Made by a program: the position numbers and the translations under genes. From a virus, in the IMG/VR virus record IMGVR_UViG_3300042868_004379, positions 1-23,197 of that record: a stretch of 23,197 nucleotides of DNA; one strand, 5' to 3'. The notes below the pieces were generated by a model. That model made no database searches. It was not told the origin of the DNA and saw only the letters and a list, made by a program, of their open reading frames with translations. Each line of letters begins with the position of its first letter. Position 1 is the stretch's first letter. Shown here piece by piece: positions 6,576 to 12,845 of the stretch.

Positions 6576-7036
6576 ACCATGAACTAATAGCACACATCGA
6601 ATACCTTAAAGATAAGGATATGAGATTCAAGGTAATTGAGGAAAGATACCTTATTGCAGTTAGTAGATACTTTATGTGCGGTGGTGAACTGCCATCACAC
6701 CAAATAGCTAACTATCTCGCATTAAACAACCATAGACTTACTTTAATGATTCAGGATAAGATGGCTCAAATGACTGGTGTAGAATTAAAAAATAATGCAC
6801 CTAAAGTCAACATCTATAATTCACTTAAAGACTTAGAATATAAGTCACCAAGAAGTTATAGATACGAATGGCAGCCAGTATATGAATTAGATTACTATAA
6901 CTACCTTGCAAACAATTCGAGAGAGCAAATTATTCATAATTATAAATTGTACTTACATGAGTCAAGAAGCAGAAATCTACAAGGTAATAGCAAGGTATCT
7001 AACACTCAAGCACCCAAAGGTAATATTCAGATTTGA
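6572..7036 (+). CDS. Unknown protein, mostly helical
   Basis: A 154-residue protein with helical N-terminal half (HIEYLKDKDMRFKVIEERY) and a Tyr-rich middle (YRYEWQPVYELDYYNYL). It has no catalytic or membrane signature. It starts in an ATGA overlap with the upstream gene, and its last 80 bases overlap the VRR-NUC gene in another frame. That overlap is long, so the C-terminal part may be poorly conserved. Function unknown. Confidence 0.65.
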   Translation: MNHELIAHIEYLKDKDMRFKVIEERYLIAVSRYFMCGGELPSHQIANYLALNNHRLTLMIQDKMAQMTGVELKNNAPKVNIYNSLKDLEYKSPRSYRYEWQPVYELDYYNYLANNSREQIIHNYKLYLHESRSRNLQGNSKVSNTQAPKGNIQI

Positions 7037-7340
7037 TTTTGCTGCTGGTCTCTACCTGAGTCCTTATATGGCAAATAAGCATAGGTCACAGAATCCAATC
7101 AAAGGGTATCCTGACTTATTCATTGCAGTACCTAAAGGTAACTTTGCTGGTCTATTCATTGAGATTAAAACAGATAAGGCTAACCCATTTAAGAAAGATG
7201 GTACATTAAAATCTAATGAGCATACTGAACGCCAAGCAGAGGTATTGAAAGCATTAAATGAAGTTGGCTATGCTGCACTATTTTCAACTGGTGTAGACGA
7301 AACAATTAAAGTGATTGAGAGTTATCTTAATCAAGAATAA
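6957..7340 (+). CDS. VRR-NUC domain nuclease
   Basis: A 127-residue protein consisting of a single VRR-NUC domain. Key elements are Glu5 near the N-terminus (SQEAEIYKVI), PDLFIAVPKG with the catalytic Asp, GLFIEIKTD with Glu-x-Lys, and HTERQAEVLKALNEVGYAA with the conserved Gln. This PD-(D/E)XK branch includes phage stand-alone nucleases and is linked to cleavage or resolution of branched DNA. I start it at ATG 6957 (MSQEAEIYK) because the motif begins there; an in-frame ATG at 6906 would add 17 unrelated residues. It overlaps the upstream gene by 80 bases. Confidence 0.85.
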   Translation: MSQEAEIYKVIARYLTLKHPKVIFRFDFAAGLYLSPYMANKHRSQNPIKGYPDLFIAVPKGNFAGLFIEIKTDKANPFKKDGTLKSNEHTERQAEVLKALNEVGYAALFSTGVDETIKVIESYLNQE

Positions 7341-7345
7341 TTTTA

Positions 7346-7353
7346 TATCTTAG
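7346..7353 (+). promoter_or_regulatory. Possible weak -7 box for the structured RNA
   Basis: TATCTTAG at 7346-7353 matches TAnnTTTG except for one base. No TTG lies at the expected distance upstream, so this is a weak candidate. If used, transcription would start near 7357, just before the structured RNA at 7363-7470. Confidence 0.3.
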
Positions 7354-7362
7354 CACCATTCA

Positions 7363-7470
7363 GAGGTAGTAGCCTGAGTGTATTGTAAAACTTTTCACCC
7401 TATGGTGACTGAGAGACTGAGAGTAAAATCAAAGTCGCTACTACCTCAGTCTTCATAGGGTATTTTTTTT
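7363..7470 (+). ncRNA. Structured RNA with mutually exclusive hairpins (attenuator/riboswitch-like leader or sRNA)
   Basis: The 133-base gap 7341-7473 contains a complex set of pairings. (a) GAGGTAGTAGC (7363-7373) pairs perfectly with GCTACTACCTC (7437-7447). (b) ACCCTATG (7397-7404) pairs with CATAGGGT (7454-7461), and directly inside it GACTGAG (7407-7413) pairs with CTCAGTC (7445-7451), making a 15-pair terminator stem followed by A and eight T (7463-7470). Stem (a) and the inner part of (b) share bases 7445-7447 and (a) crosses (b), so they compete. The T tract ends 3 bases before the ATG at 7474, which suits conditional termination. GACTGAGA is tandemly repeated at 7407-7422, giving another partner. 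No known riboswitch class is recognised. Confidence 0.6.
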
Positions 7471-7473
7471 ATT

Positions 7474-7692
7474 ATGAAACTGCAAGAACTAAGTCAAGAA
7501 GAATTAAGTGGAATGCTTATAAACCTTTACAATACACATAGGTTATTGTGTATTGAATATTTGACATATGCACAAAATGATGATTGTGAATTACATAAGA
7601 AAAGGTTAACTAAAGAATATATCAATGAGATATTGACAGATGGTATTGACCAAATTATACTACAAAATTGTTCATCTATAATTGGAGATTGA
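7474..7692 (+). CDS. Small unknown protein behind the attenuator-like RNA
   Basis: A 72-residue, mainly helical protein (LQELSQEELSGMLINLYNTH at the N-terminus) with three cysteines and no recognised motif. Its ATG lies 3 bases after the T tract of the structured RNA, so its expression would depend on read-through. It ends one base before the ATG of the replication-initiator gene (TGATATG), so the two are probably translated from one message. Confidence 0.65.
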   Translation: MKLQELSQEELSGMLINLYNTHRLLCIEYLTYAQNDDCELHKKRLTKEYINEILTDGIDQIILQNCSSIIGD

Positions 7693-7693
7693 T

Positions 7694-8365
7694 ATGAATA
7701 GCAGAGATACTTGCATCTTTTATCGGTCAATGTTTGAATCAATAAAAGAACTACCTAAAGAGAATCAGGCTGAGTTATACAATGCCATCTTTGAATACTC
7801 ATTAGACTTTGTTGAACCTACTTTAAGTGGTCTATCATTGACTATATGGAGACTGATAAGACCAGTATTGGAGAAAGGTAATGCTAACTATATCAATGGA
7901 AGTAAGCCGAAGACTAAGCAAACAAGAAGCGAAACCGAAGCGAAACCGAAGCCAATTGTAAGCGAACAAGAAGCGAAAGTGAAGCGACTTGTAAGCGAAA
8001 GTGAAGCCTATAAGGATAAGGATAAGGATAAGGATGAAGATAATGATAAGGATAAAGTTAAGAGTGCTAAAGCACCTAACTATACAAAATTTACTAATGA
8101 AGACCTTATTGAACAAATCAAACCATTTATAGATAAGTATGGTAAAGATTTTTGTAATGCTTTTTACTTTTATTGGTCTGAACCTTTGCCTAATGGTAAA
8201 ATGAGAATGACTGGTCAAAAGGCTTGGAATATAAATAGAAGACTTGTAAATTGGAAACAGACAGAAAAACAACCTACTAACACTACCAACTTTGTCAAGT
8301 CAGCACCAGTAGTCTTTAATCGTTCATCACAAGGTCAACACTATGTAGGTGACGATGTCAAATAA
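7694..8365 (+). CDS. Replication-initiator-type protein (DUF6291-like N-terminus) with repeat-encoded linker
   Basis: A 223-residue protein in three parts. Residues 1-70 (FYRSMFESIKELPKENQ, then IWRLIRPVLEKGN) resemble DUF6291, found in Bacteroidota phage proteins. Residues about 71-123 are a charged low-complexity linker with an approximate 11-residue repeat (SETEAK, SEQEAK, SESEAY) and then (KD)n. Residues about 130-195 (FTNEDLIEQIKPFI, FYFYWSE, TGQKAWNINRRLVNW) resemble the C-terminal domains of phage replication proteins. The linker DNA carries an 11-bp-spaced repeat array, recalling lambda O, whose gene contains the origin. I infer that it binds those repeats and recruits DnaB, encoded at 9108. 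ATG 7694 was chosen over TTG 7682. Confidence 0.65.
   Translation: MNSRDTCIFYRSMFESIKELPKENQAELYNAIFEYSLDFVEPTLSGLSLTIWRLIRPVLEKGNANYINGSKPKTKQTRSETEAKPKPIVSEQEAKVKRLVSESEAYKDKDKDKDEDNDKDKVKSAKAPNYTKFTNEDLIEQIKPFIDKYGKDFCNAFYFYWSEPLPNGKMRMTGQKAWNINRRLVNWKQTEKQPTNTTNFVKSAPVVFNRSSQGQHYVGDDVK
7904..8014 (+). repeat. Iteron-like array, 11-bp period, consensus AAGCGAAANNG; candidate replication origin
   Basis: Units beginning AAGC start at 7916, 7927, 7938, 7949, 7960, 7971, 7982, 7993 and 8004, exactly 11 bases apart; one more AAGC lies at 7904, 12 bases before. Five units read AAGCGAA, the others differ at one or two positions. Because 11 is not a multiple of 3, the same DNA word is read in all three codon phases, so the repetition is at the DNA level. 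The period is about one helical turn, placing the units on one face. Location inside the initiator-type gene, followed by an AT-rich repeat, matches the lambda origin layout. Origin function is inference. Confidence 0.7.
8011..8058 (+). repeat. Hexanucleotide repeat (TAAGGA)n next to the iterons
   Basis: Four perfect TAAGGA units run from 8011 to 8034, followed by TGAAGA, TAATGA, TAAGGA and a partial TAAAG up to about 8057. They encode Lys-Asp/Glu-Asp dipeptides in the linker. The repeat is in-frame (6 bases), so slippage would change linker length without breaking the gene. It could serve as the easily melted segment beside the iterons. Confidence 0.75.
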
Positions 8366-8368
8366 TTA

Positions 8369-8410
8369 TACGTACAAAAAATAAAAATCAGTACGTACAA
8401 AAAAATAAAA
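8369..8410 (+). repeat. Two direct repeats with palindromic TACGTA core, upstream of the methyltransferase
   Basis: TACGTACAAAAAATAAAA (8369-8386) recurs at 8392-8410 with one extra A, 23 bases apart start to start. Each copy contains TACGTA, itself a palindrome, followed by an A-rich tract. They fill the 47-base gap before the ATG at 8413 and could be operator sites, an upstream activating element or part of the replication region. The repetition is seen; the role is inferred. Confidence 0.65.
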
Positions 8411-8412
8411 CA

Positions 8413-9066
8413 ATGAAATACAAAGTACTTAATTTATATGCTTGTCTTGGTGGTAATAGATACCTATGGACAGATTGTGAAGTTACTGCTATAGAACTTG
8501 ATTCAGAACTTGCAAGAATGTACCAAGAAAGGTTTCCAAATGATATAGTAATAGTTGCTGATGCACATCAATACTTACTTGACCATTATAAAGAGTTTGA
8601 TTTTATTTGGTCTTCACCACCTTGCCCAAGTCATAGCAGAGCAAGATACTGGACGAGTTCAAACTATGATACTAATGTTGAAGCAGTCTATCCTGATATG
8701 AAATTGTATGAAGAGATTTTATTCTTACAACATTATTATAGAACTGGTAAGTGGGTAGTTGAGAATGTCATACCATACTATGAACCATTGATAGCAGCAA
8801 AAAAAAGAGGTAGACATTTATACTGGACTAATTTTAATTTGCCAAGTGATTTAGGAGATAGAAGAATTCAGATAGGTGCTGGAACTGATGAACTAAAAAG
8901 GTTATGTGAATTTCATAAGATTGATATTTCATCATATAAAGGTGAACAAAGTATGATTAAGGTTGCACGTAACTTAGTAGACTATGATGCTGGTTTGACT
9001 ATCTACAATGTTGCACGAGGCATATTTGAAAAGTCTAAATTCAATCAAACATCATTATTTGAATAA
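8413..9066 (+). CDS. Compact C5 cytosine methyltransferase-like protein without a target recognition domain
   Basis: A 217-residue SAM-dependent methyltransferase of the C5-cytosine type. Motif I is LNLYACLGG (residues 6-14), the catalytic PC is in SSPPCPSHS (Cys71), motif VI is ENV (117-119), and a motif VIII-like RGRHLYW lies near 132-138. The usual variable target recognition region and motifs IX-X are missing or too reduced to recognise, and the length is well below the normal 300-400 residues. It is therefore either a minimal enzyme, one using another protein for specificity, or one modifying a different substrate. It follows the TACGTA repeats and precedes dnaB. No restriction enzyme gene is nearby. 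Confidence 0.72.
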   Translation: MKYKVLNLYACLGGNRYLWTDCEVTAIELDSELARMYQERFPNDIVIVADAHQYLLDHYKEFDFIWSSPPCPSHSRARYWTSSNYDTNVEAVYPDMKLYEEILFLQHYYRTGKWVVENVIPYYEPLIAAKKRGRHLYWTNFNLPSDLGDRRIQIGAGTDELKRLCEFHKIDISSYKGEQSMIKVARNLVDYDAGLTIYNVARGIFEKSKFNQTSLFE

Positions 9067-9071
9067 ATGTA

Positions 9072-9100
9072 TTGCACAAACAAAAAATATATTAAATTTG
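9072..9100 (+). promoter_or_regulatory. Bacteroidota-type promoter immediately before dnaB
   Basis: TTG at 9072-9074 and TAAATTTG at 9093-9100, spacer 18 bases, match the TTG / TAnnTTTG promoter. The -7 box ends only 7 bases before the ATG at 9108, so the mRNA leader would be about 3-5 bases. Confidence 0.7.
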
Positions 9101-9107
9101 AAAAACA

Positions 9108-10493
9108 ATGACCAACCCACAACAAGCACTCATAGGTATCTTAATGACTGGTGATACCCATCAGGAACTTATACCACAACTTGGTGAGCATCTTTTCAAT
9201 GAGGTGCTTACCTCAAGATGTTATGCAGTAATCAAGAAAACAATTGATAAAGGACTTACTCCTAACTTGGTCAATTTCTTTATGACTGCCAATGAACTTG
9301 ATAAGTTCACACCTAAAGAAACATCTGAGATAGTGATGTGGTCAAACAACCTGACCTATAATGAACCAGTCAATGAATACATTGCCATTCTTAAAGACAA
9401 TCACATCAAGCGGTCAATAGCATCAATAGTAACTGAGCAGTCATTAGGTCTTATCAATAACGATGGTTACACAACTGCCACATCAATAATTAAATCTCTT
9501 ACCAACCTACTTGATACTGGTACTAACTCAGATAATATTATTGACCTTTCTGAACTAACCAATGATGAACGTGAGGCATACTATCGTAGGGCAGCACTAA
9601 CACTATCAGGTAAGACTACTGGTCTTGAGACTGGTCTAAAGTCACTAAATAAGTTTACGGGTGGTTTTCATCCTGAGTTCATTATCATTGCTGGTAGACC
9701 AAGTATGGGTAAGACTGCATTAGCATTATTTCACGGAATGAAAAGTGGTGAGGCTGGTATCTATTTTAATCTTGAGATGAATAAGTCTCAACTATGTCAA
9801 AGGTTAATTTTACAAGATGCTGGTGATTCAATCCACTCTTCAAGGTTACGTGATGGTAACCTTAGTCAATCTGAGTTACATTCATTTGAAAAGGTAATAG
9901 GTAACATTGAGAAACAACCATTTCTAATCTACGATAAGGCAAGGTGTGGTGTACACGAGGCAATAAGGGTAATGAAGAGAGAGCATCGTAAGGGAAGGTG
10001 CAAGTGGGCAATTATTGACTACTTGCAACTAATGACCATAGAAGGGTTTAAAGGTGGCAATAGAGAGGCAGAGGTAGCTGAGATTAGTAGAACTTTAAAA
10101 GCAGCACAAAAAGAACTTGGCATACCAATTATAGCACTTGCTCAGTTGAGCAGAGAAGTTGAAAAGAGACCTGATAAGAAACCAATCCTATCTGACTTAC
10201 GTGAGTCAGGTTCATTAGAGCAAGATGCAGATAGTGTAGCTTTCGTTTGGAGACCATCATACTATGGATTGAATGATGAAGATGGTAATCCATACACTAA
10301 TCACATCTTCTACCTATTTGAGAAACATAGACAAGGTGCTACTGGTGTGGTTGAGTTCAGGCATTCACCTAACATGACCAACTTTACTGATGTGGTTACA
10401 CATGATATTGGTAGTACATACTTACCACAACCTAAAGACCTAAGACATTATGCAGACAAAGACTGGGACAAAGACACCAACCAACCATTCTGA
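9108..10493 (+). CDS. dnaB: Replicative DNA helicase, DnaB family
   Basis: A 461-residue DnaB-type hexameric helicase that unwinds DNA at the replication fork. The N-terminal helical domain begins at once (NPQQALIGIL), a linker follows, then the RecA-like domain with Walker A GRPSMGKT (196-203), a DnaB signature IYFNLEMNKSQL, Walker B WAIIDYLQLM (Asp304), and DLRESGSLEQDADSVAFVWR (363-382) typical of DnaB. There is no fused primase domain and no primase gene in the window, so host or distal primase would be needed. The start at 9108 is fixed by the N-terminal domain, which makes the promoter box 7 bases upstream notable. Confidence 0.95.
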   Translation: MTNPQQALIGILMTGDTHQELIPQLGEHLFNEVLTSRCYAVIKKTIDKGLTPNLVNFFMTANELDKFTPKETSEIVMWSNNLTYNEPVNEYIAILKDNHIKRSIASIVTEQSLGLINNDGYTTATSIIKSLTNLLDTGTNSDNIIDLSELTNDEREAYYRRAALTLSGKTTGLETGLKSLNKFTGGFHPEFIIIAGRPSMGKTALALFHGMKSGEAGIYFNLEMNKSQLCQRLILQDAGDSIHSSRLRDGNLSQSELHSFEKVIGNIEKQPFLIYDKARCGVHEAIRVMKREHRKGRCKWAIIDYLQLMTIEGFKGGNREAEVAEISRTLKAAQKELGIPIIALAQLSREVEKRPDKKPILSDLRESGSLEQDADSVAFVWRPSYYGLNDEDGNPYTNHIFYLFEKHRQGATGVVEFRHSPNMTNFTDVVTHDIGSTYLPQPKDLRHYADKDWDKDTNQPF

Positions 10494-10599
10494 ACCATTA
10501 CCTTGTGAGTTCAACTACTACGAAATAAGAGGTGGTAAGTGCGAATTTGCAAAGGTGTATTATGGTAAGATATTTTGTACTAATAAGAATTGTAAATAA
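10450..10599 (+). CDS. Small four-cysteine protein overlapping the dnaB end
   Basis: A 49-residue ORF in another frame, from ATG 10450 inside the last codons of dnaB to TAA 10597-10599. The stop overlaps the ATG of the next methyltransferase (TAATG), suggesting coupled translation. The first residues are Thr/Lys-rich (MQTKTGTKTPT). The remainder holds cysteines at 19, 31, 43 and 48 in an aromatic, basic context (CEFNYYEIRGGKCEF, FCTNKNC), compatible with a small zinc-binding fold. It fills the 105-base gap between dnaB and the methyltransferase. Start uncertain; function unknown. Confidence 0.5.
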   Translation: MQTKTGTKTPTNHSEPLPCEFNYYEIRGGKCEFAKVYYGKIFCTNKNCK

Positions 10600-11702
10600 T
10601 GATAAAAGTAGGTAGTGATTTTTCAGGTGTTGGTGCATTCAATCAAGCATTGATAAGATTAGGAATTGATTTTGAAGAGGTATATGCTTGTGATATGGAT
10701 AAGTATGCAAGGCAAACATACATTCACAATTATGGTGAACCATCGTACTATCCAACAAATGTCTATGATAGAGTAATACCAAAAGATTCACTTGACATAT
10801 ATATGACATCTCCACCTTGCCAAGCATTCTCATTAGCTGGTAAGAGATTAGGAAAAGAAGATAAAAGAGGTATCTTATTTTTTAACTCACTTGAGTTCAT
10901 CAAGCAAAACAAACCACGTTATTTTATATTTGAGAATGTTAAAGGTTTGCTTTCAGATGATGGTGGTAAGACATTTAGTGAATGGGTTAACCTACTTGGT
11001 GGTAAGTCAGTCAATGGAAACCAAATTTTATTTCCTTATGAAGATTCAGTACCTTATCACTTATATTGGGAAGTTCTTAATGCTAAAGAGCATGGAGTGC
11101 CACAAAATCGTGAAAGAGTATTTTTAGTTGGTATTCGTGATGATTCAGATAATAACTTTAGATTTCCAATTGAAGAACATTTAACTAAAAGATTGAAAGA
11201 TGTACTTGAACAAATTGTAGATGATAAATATATTATTACACAAGAAAAAATTGAATATTTAAAAAGAAGTGATGATACAGGTTGGGGTAAAAATTTTATT
11301 GATGATGAAAAAGATATATCATATTGTATTGATGCATCTTATTCTAAAGGACATCGTGGAGCAACAGTTGTTAAAACTGAACAAAATAATGTTAAAGTTG
11401 GGGACTATAGAAGTGATGAAGGTTTTAGGTGGAGAAAAGATGGTAATTCTCCAGCAATTATGGCAATGATGAGAGATACATGGAAAGAAAATTATACTGG
11501 ACAAAATCCACCAATTATAGAAAAAGATTATAAAATAAGAAGACTTACACCACGTGAGTGTTTTAGATTAATGGACTTTCCCGATACATTTACTTGGACT
11601 TGTTCAGATAGTCAAGCATACAAACAGGCTGGTAATTCAATTGTTGTGAATGTTCTTTATAAGATATTAAAGAATTTAAACCTATCAATAAGTACAACGT
11701 AA
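10599..11702 (+). CDS. DNA (cytosine-5-)-methyltransferase
   Basis: A 367-residue, full-length C5 methyltransferase that transfers a methyl group from SAM to cytosine in DNA. Motif I FSGVGAFNQAL (residues 8-18), motif IV SPPCQAFS with catalytic Cys74, motif VI ENVKGL (Glu112), motif VIII QNRERVFLVG (169-178), a variable target-recognition region of about 130 residues, motif IX RRLTPRECFRLMDFP (314-328) and motif X YKQAGNSIVVNV (341-352) are all present in order. No restriction partner is seen, so it is probably an orphan enzyme protecting phage DNA or marking it. The target-recognition part is very AT-rich, even for this window. ATG overlaps the upstream small ORF by one base. Confidence 0.94.
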   Translation: MIKVGSDFSGVGAFNQALIRLGIDFEEVYACDMDKYARQTYIHNYGEPSYYPTNVYDRVIPKDSLDIYMTSPPCQAFSLAGKRLGKEDKRGILFFNSLEFIKQNKPRYFIFENVKGLLSDDGGKTFSEWVNLLGGKSVNGNQILFPYEDSVPYHLYWEVLNAKEHGVPQNRERVFLVGIRDDSDNNFRFPIEEHLTKRLKDVLEQIVDDKYIITQEKIEYLKRSDDTGWGKNFIDDEKDISYCIDASYSKGHRGATVVKTEQNNVKVGDYRSDEGFRWRKDGNSPAIMAMMRDTWKENYTGQNPPIIEKDYKIRRLTPRECFRLMDFPDTFTWTCSDSQAYKQAGNSIVVNVLYKILKNLNLSISTT

Positions 11703-11714
11703 TCATATAATCAC

Positions 11715-11722
11715 TATATTTG
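11715..11722 (+). promoter_or_regulatory. -7 box immediately before a start codon
   Basis: TATATTTG at 11715-11722 is a perfect TAnnTTTG match, ending 6 bases before ATG 11729. No TTG stands at the expected -33 position, so the promoter is less certain than those at 9072 and 13197. Confidence 0.5.
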
Positions 11723-11728
11723 TTGACT

Positions 11729-11938
11729 ATGGAACAAATCAAGAAAGATAACAGAGGTGGTAAGAGACTTGGTGCTGGTCACCCATTCAAGTATGGTGAA
11801 CGTACAATTAACATCACATTTCGCATACCAACATCGCACAAAGAACTAATCAAGGTAATGGTTAAAGAATATCTTGATAAGGTTAGTGCTGAACACAAAA
11901 CAAGTAAACCAACTAAATCTGAACACTATGGCTGCTGA
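11729..11938 (+). CDS. Small DNA-binding-type protein (GGKRLGAGHP motif, possible ribbon-helix-helix)
   Basis: A 69-residue basic protein. GGKRLGAGHPFK near the N-terminus resembles the 'GGxRxGAGRP' AT-hook-like motif that heads many phage small DNA-binding proteins, followed by INITFRIPTSHKELIKVMVK, a strand-helix pattern like a ribbon-helix-helix repressor. The start is ATG 11729, not the upstream TTG codons. A promoter box lies 6 bases upstream. It may regulate the following genes or act in DNA packaging. The next gene overlaps its end by 11 bases. Confidence 0.62.
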   Translation: MEQIKKDNRGGKRLGAGHPFKYGERTINITFRIPTSHKELIKVMVKEYLDKVSAEHKTSKPTKSEHYGC

Positions 11939-12146
11939 ACAATCGGTTATTGAACTAATCTTTGAAAGACAAAATGAAATGAACATTGATGATTTTATTC
12001 AATGGCTCAATACGAACTATGAAGAGTTAAAGTCTCAGCATAAGATGGAAGTGATGGGTGCTTATGAATGTGGGTTAGAAGATAGCGAAACAGAAAGATA
12101 TGCACCTAAAGCATCTTTAGACTTTTATAATCAGTTTTATGGATAA
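11928..12146 (+). CDS. Small unknown acidic protein
   Basis: A 72-residue protein (MAAEQSVIELIFERQNEM at the N-terminus), helical and acidic, ending in an aromatic segment (LDFYNQFYG). I start it at ATG 11928, which overlaps the previous gene by 11 bases; an in-frame ATG at 11874 would overlap far more and add unrelated residues. No motif is recognised. Confidence 0.62.
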   Translation: MAAEQSVIELIFERQNEMNIDDFIQWLNTNYEELKSQHKMEVMGAYECGLEDSETERYAPKASLDFYNQFYG

Positions 12147-12165
12147 GAATTAATAAAAATAAACT

Positions 12166-12450
12166 ATGAACTTGTACACATTTTACCACAATTGCTTAGA
12201 CGATAGCGATAAAAGATATTTAGCGCATTTGCTAAAAAAAGAAAAAGTAAAAGCATCTACTGAATTATTAGTCAAAGATTGGATTAATATAATTGATGTA
12301 TCAGTTAGACTTACAAACATATTAAAATGTTATTATATTGATATTGATATTTACCCTTCTGAAATAACAAAAGAAATGTTTTTAAGTAATCGTAATACTG
12401 GAATTATAACGTGGAGAGAATTTGAAAAATTAAGAGGAGATTATATATGA
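12166..12450 (+). CDS. Small unknown protein
   Basis: A 94-residue protein, MNLYTFYHNCLDDSDKRYL at the N-terminus, with helical regions (LLVKDWINIIDVSVRLTNIL) and a C-terminus ending in EKLRGDYI. No recognised motif. Its stop overlaps the next ATG by 4 bases (ATGA), and it follows a 19-base AT-rich gap. It belongs to the run of small genes before terminase. Confidence 0.68.
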   Translation: MNLYTFYHNCLDDSDKRYLAHLLKKEKVKASTELLVKDWINIIDVSVRLTNILKCYYIDIDIYPSEITKEMFLSNRNTGIITWREFEKLRGDYI

Positions 12451-12845
12451 CACATAAACCTATGGAAAGCAATCTACTACTTATACCTTGTGCTATTGAA
12501 TCAGTTGCCACAAGAAGAGACAAAACCTTAAAGGTAGTGATAGGTACACAAGAACTATCACCAGCAAAGGCAGCAGAGTTATTTAACCAATGGACATCAG
12601 GTGTAGGTGTTATGGCATTTAAAGGTGAGTCATTCAATTACAATGATGAAGAGTTACTCAAGTCAATCAAGATAGATGCTGAAGAGATGGGTAGCAAGAC
12701 ACCCAGTCAAAGGTTGAGGTCTTGCCTATACGTTTTGTTTGAACGCAATCCTGAGGGCTACCAAGATTTTAATAGTTACTATGCATCAATGATGGATAAG
12801 TTTATTGATATGGTTAAGAAACGAATTGACACCTACCAGTTATGA
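12447..12845 (+). CDS. Unknown pre-terminase protein
   Basis: A 132-residue protein. The first part is strand-rich (ESNLLLIPCAIESVATRRD, KTLKVVIGTQEL), then helical (SPAKAAELFNQW), then a helical C-terminus (QRLRSCLYVLFERN, YYASMMDKFIDMVKKRID). No catalytic or membrane signature is seen. It is translationally coupled on both sides through ATGA overlaps. Its position suggests a DNA-metabolism or packaging accessory role, but this is only inferred from the neighbours. Confidence 0.7.
   Translation: MTHKPMESNLLLIPCAIESVATRRDKTLKVVIGTQELSPAKAAELFNQWTSGVGVMAFKGESFNYNDEELLKSIKIDAEEMGSKTPSQRLRSCLYVLFERNPEGYQDFNSYYASMMDKFIDMVKKRIDTYQL

Noticed and set aside
7363-7396. PreQ1 riboswitch resemblance (AGAGGT...AGC)
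   Set aside because: The conserved loop and A-rich 3' tail of preQ1-I do not follow; only a short chance match.
7402-7458. Eighteen-codon leader ORF across the terminator stem
   Set aside because: No Shine-Dalgarno sequence and no run of one amino acid's codons; noted as an alternative in the RNA finding but not called as a gene.
10639-11504. ORFs on both strands inside the large methyltransferase (10639-10833, 10891-11127, 11269-11469, 11319-11504)
   Set aside because: The methyltransferase motifs cover this interval in order, so the other frames are shadows produced by AT-rich sequence.
8413-11702. Restriction-modification system
   Set aside because: Two methyltransferases are present but no restriction endonuclease; the VRR-NUC and PD-(D/E)XK proteins fit replication or recombination better.
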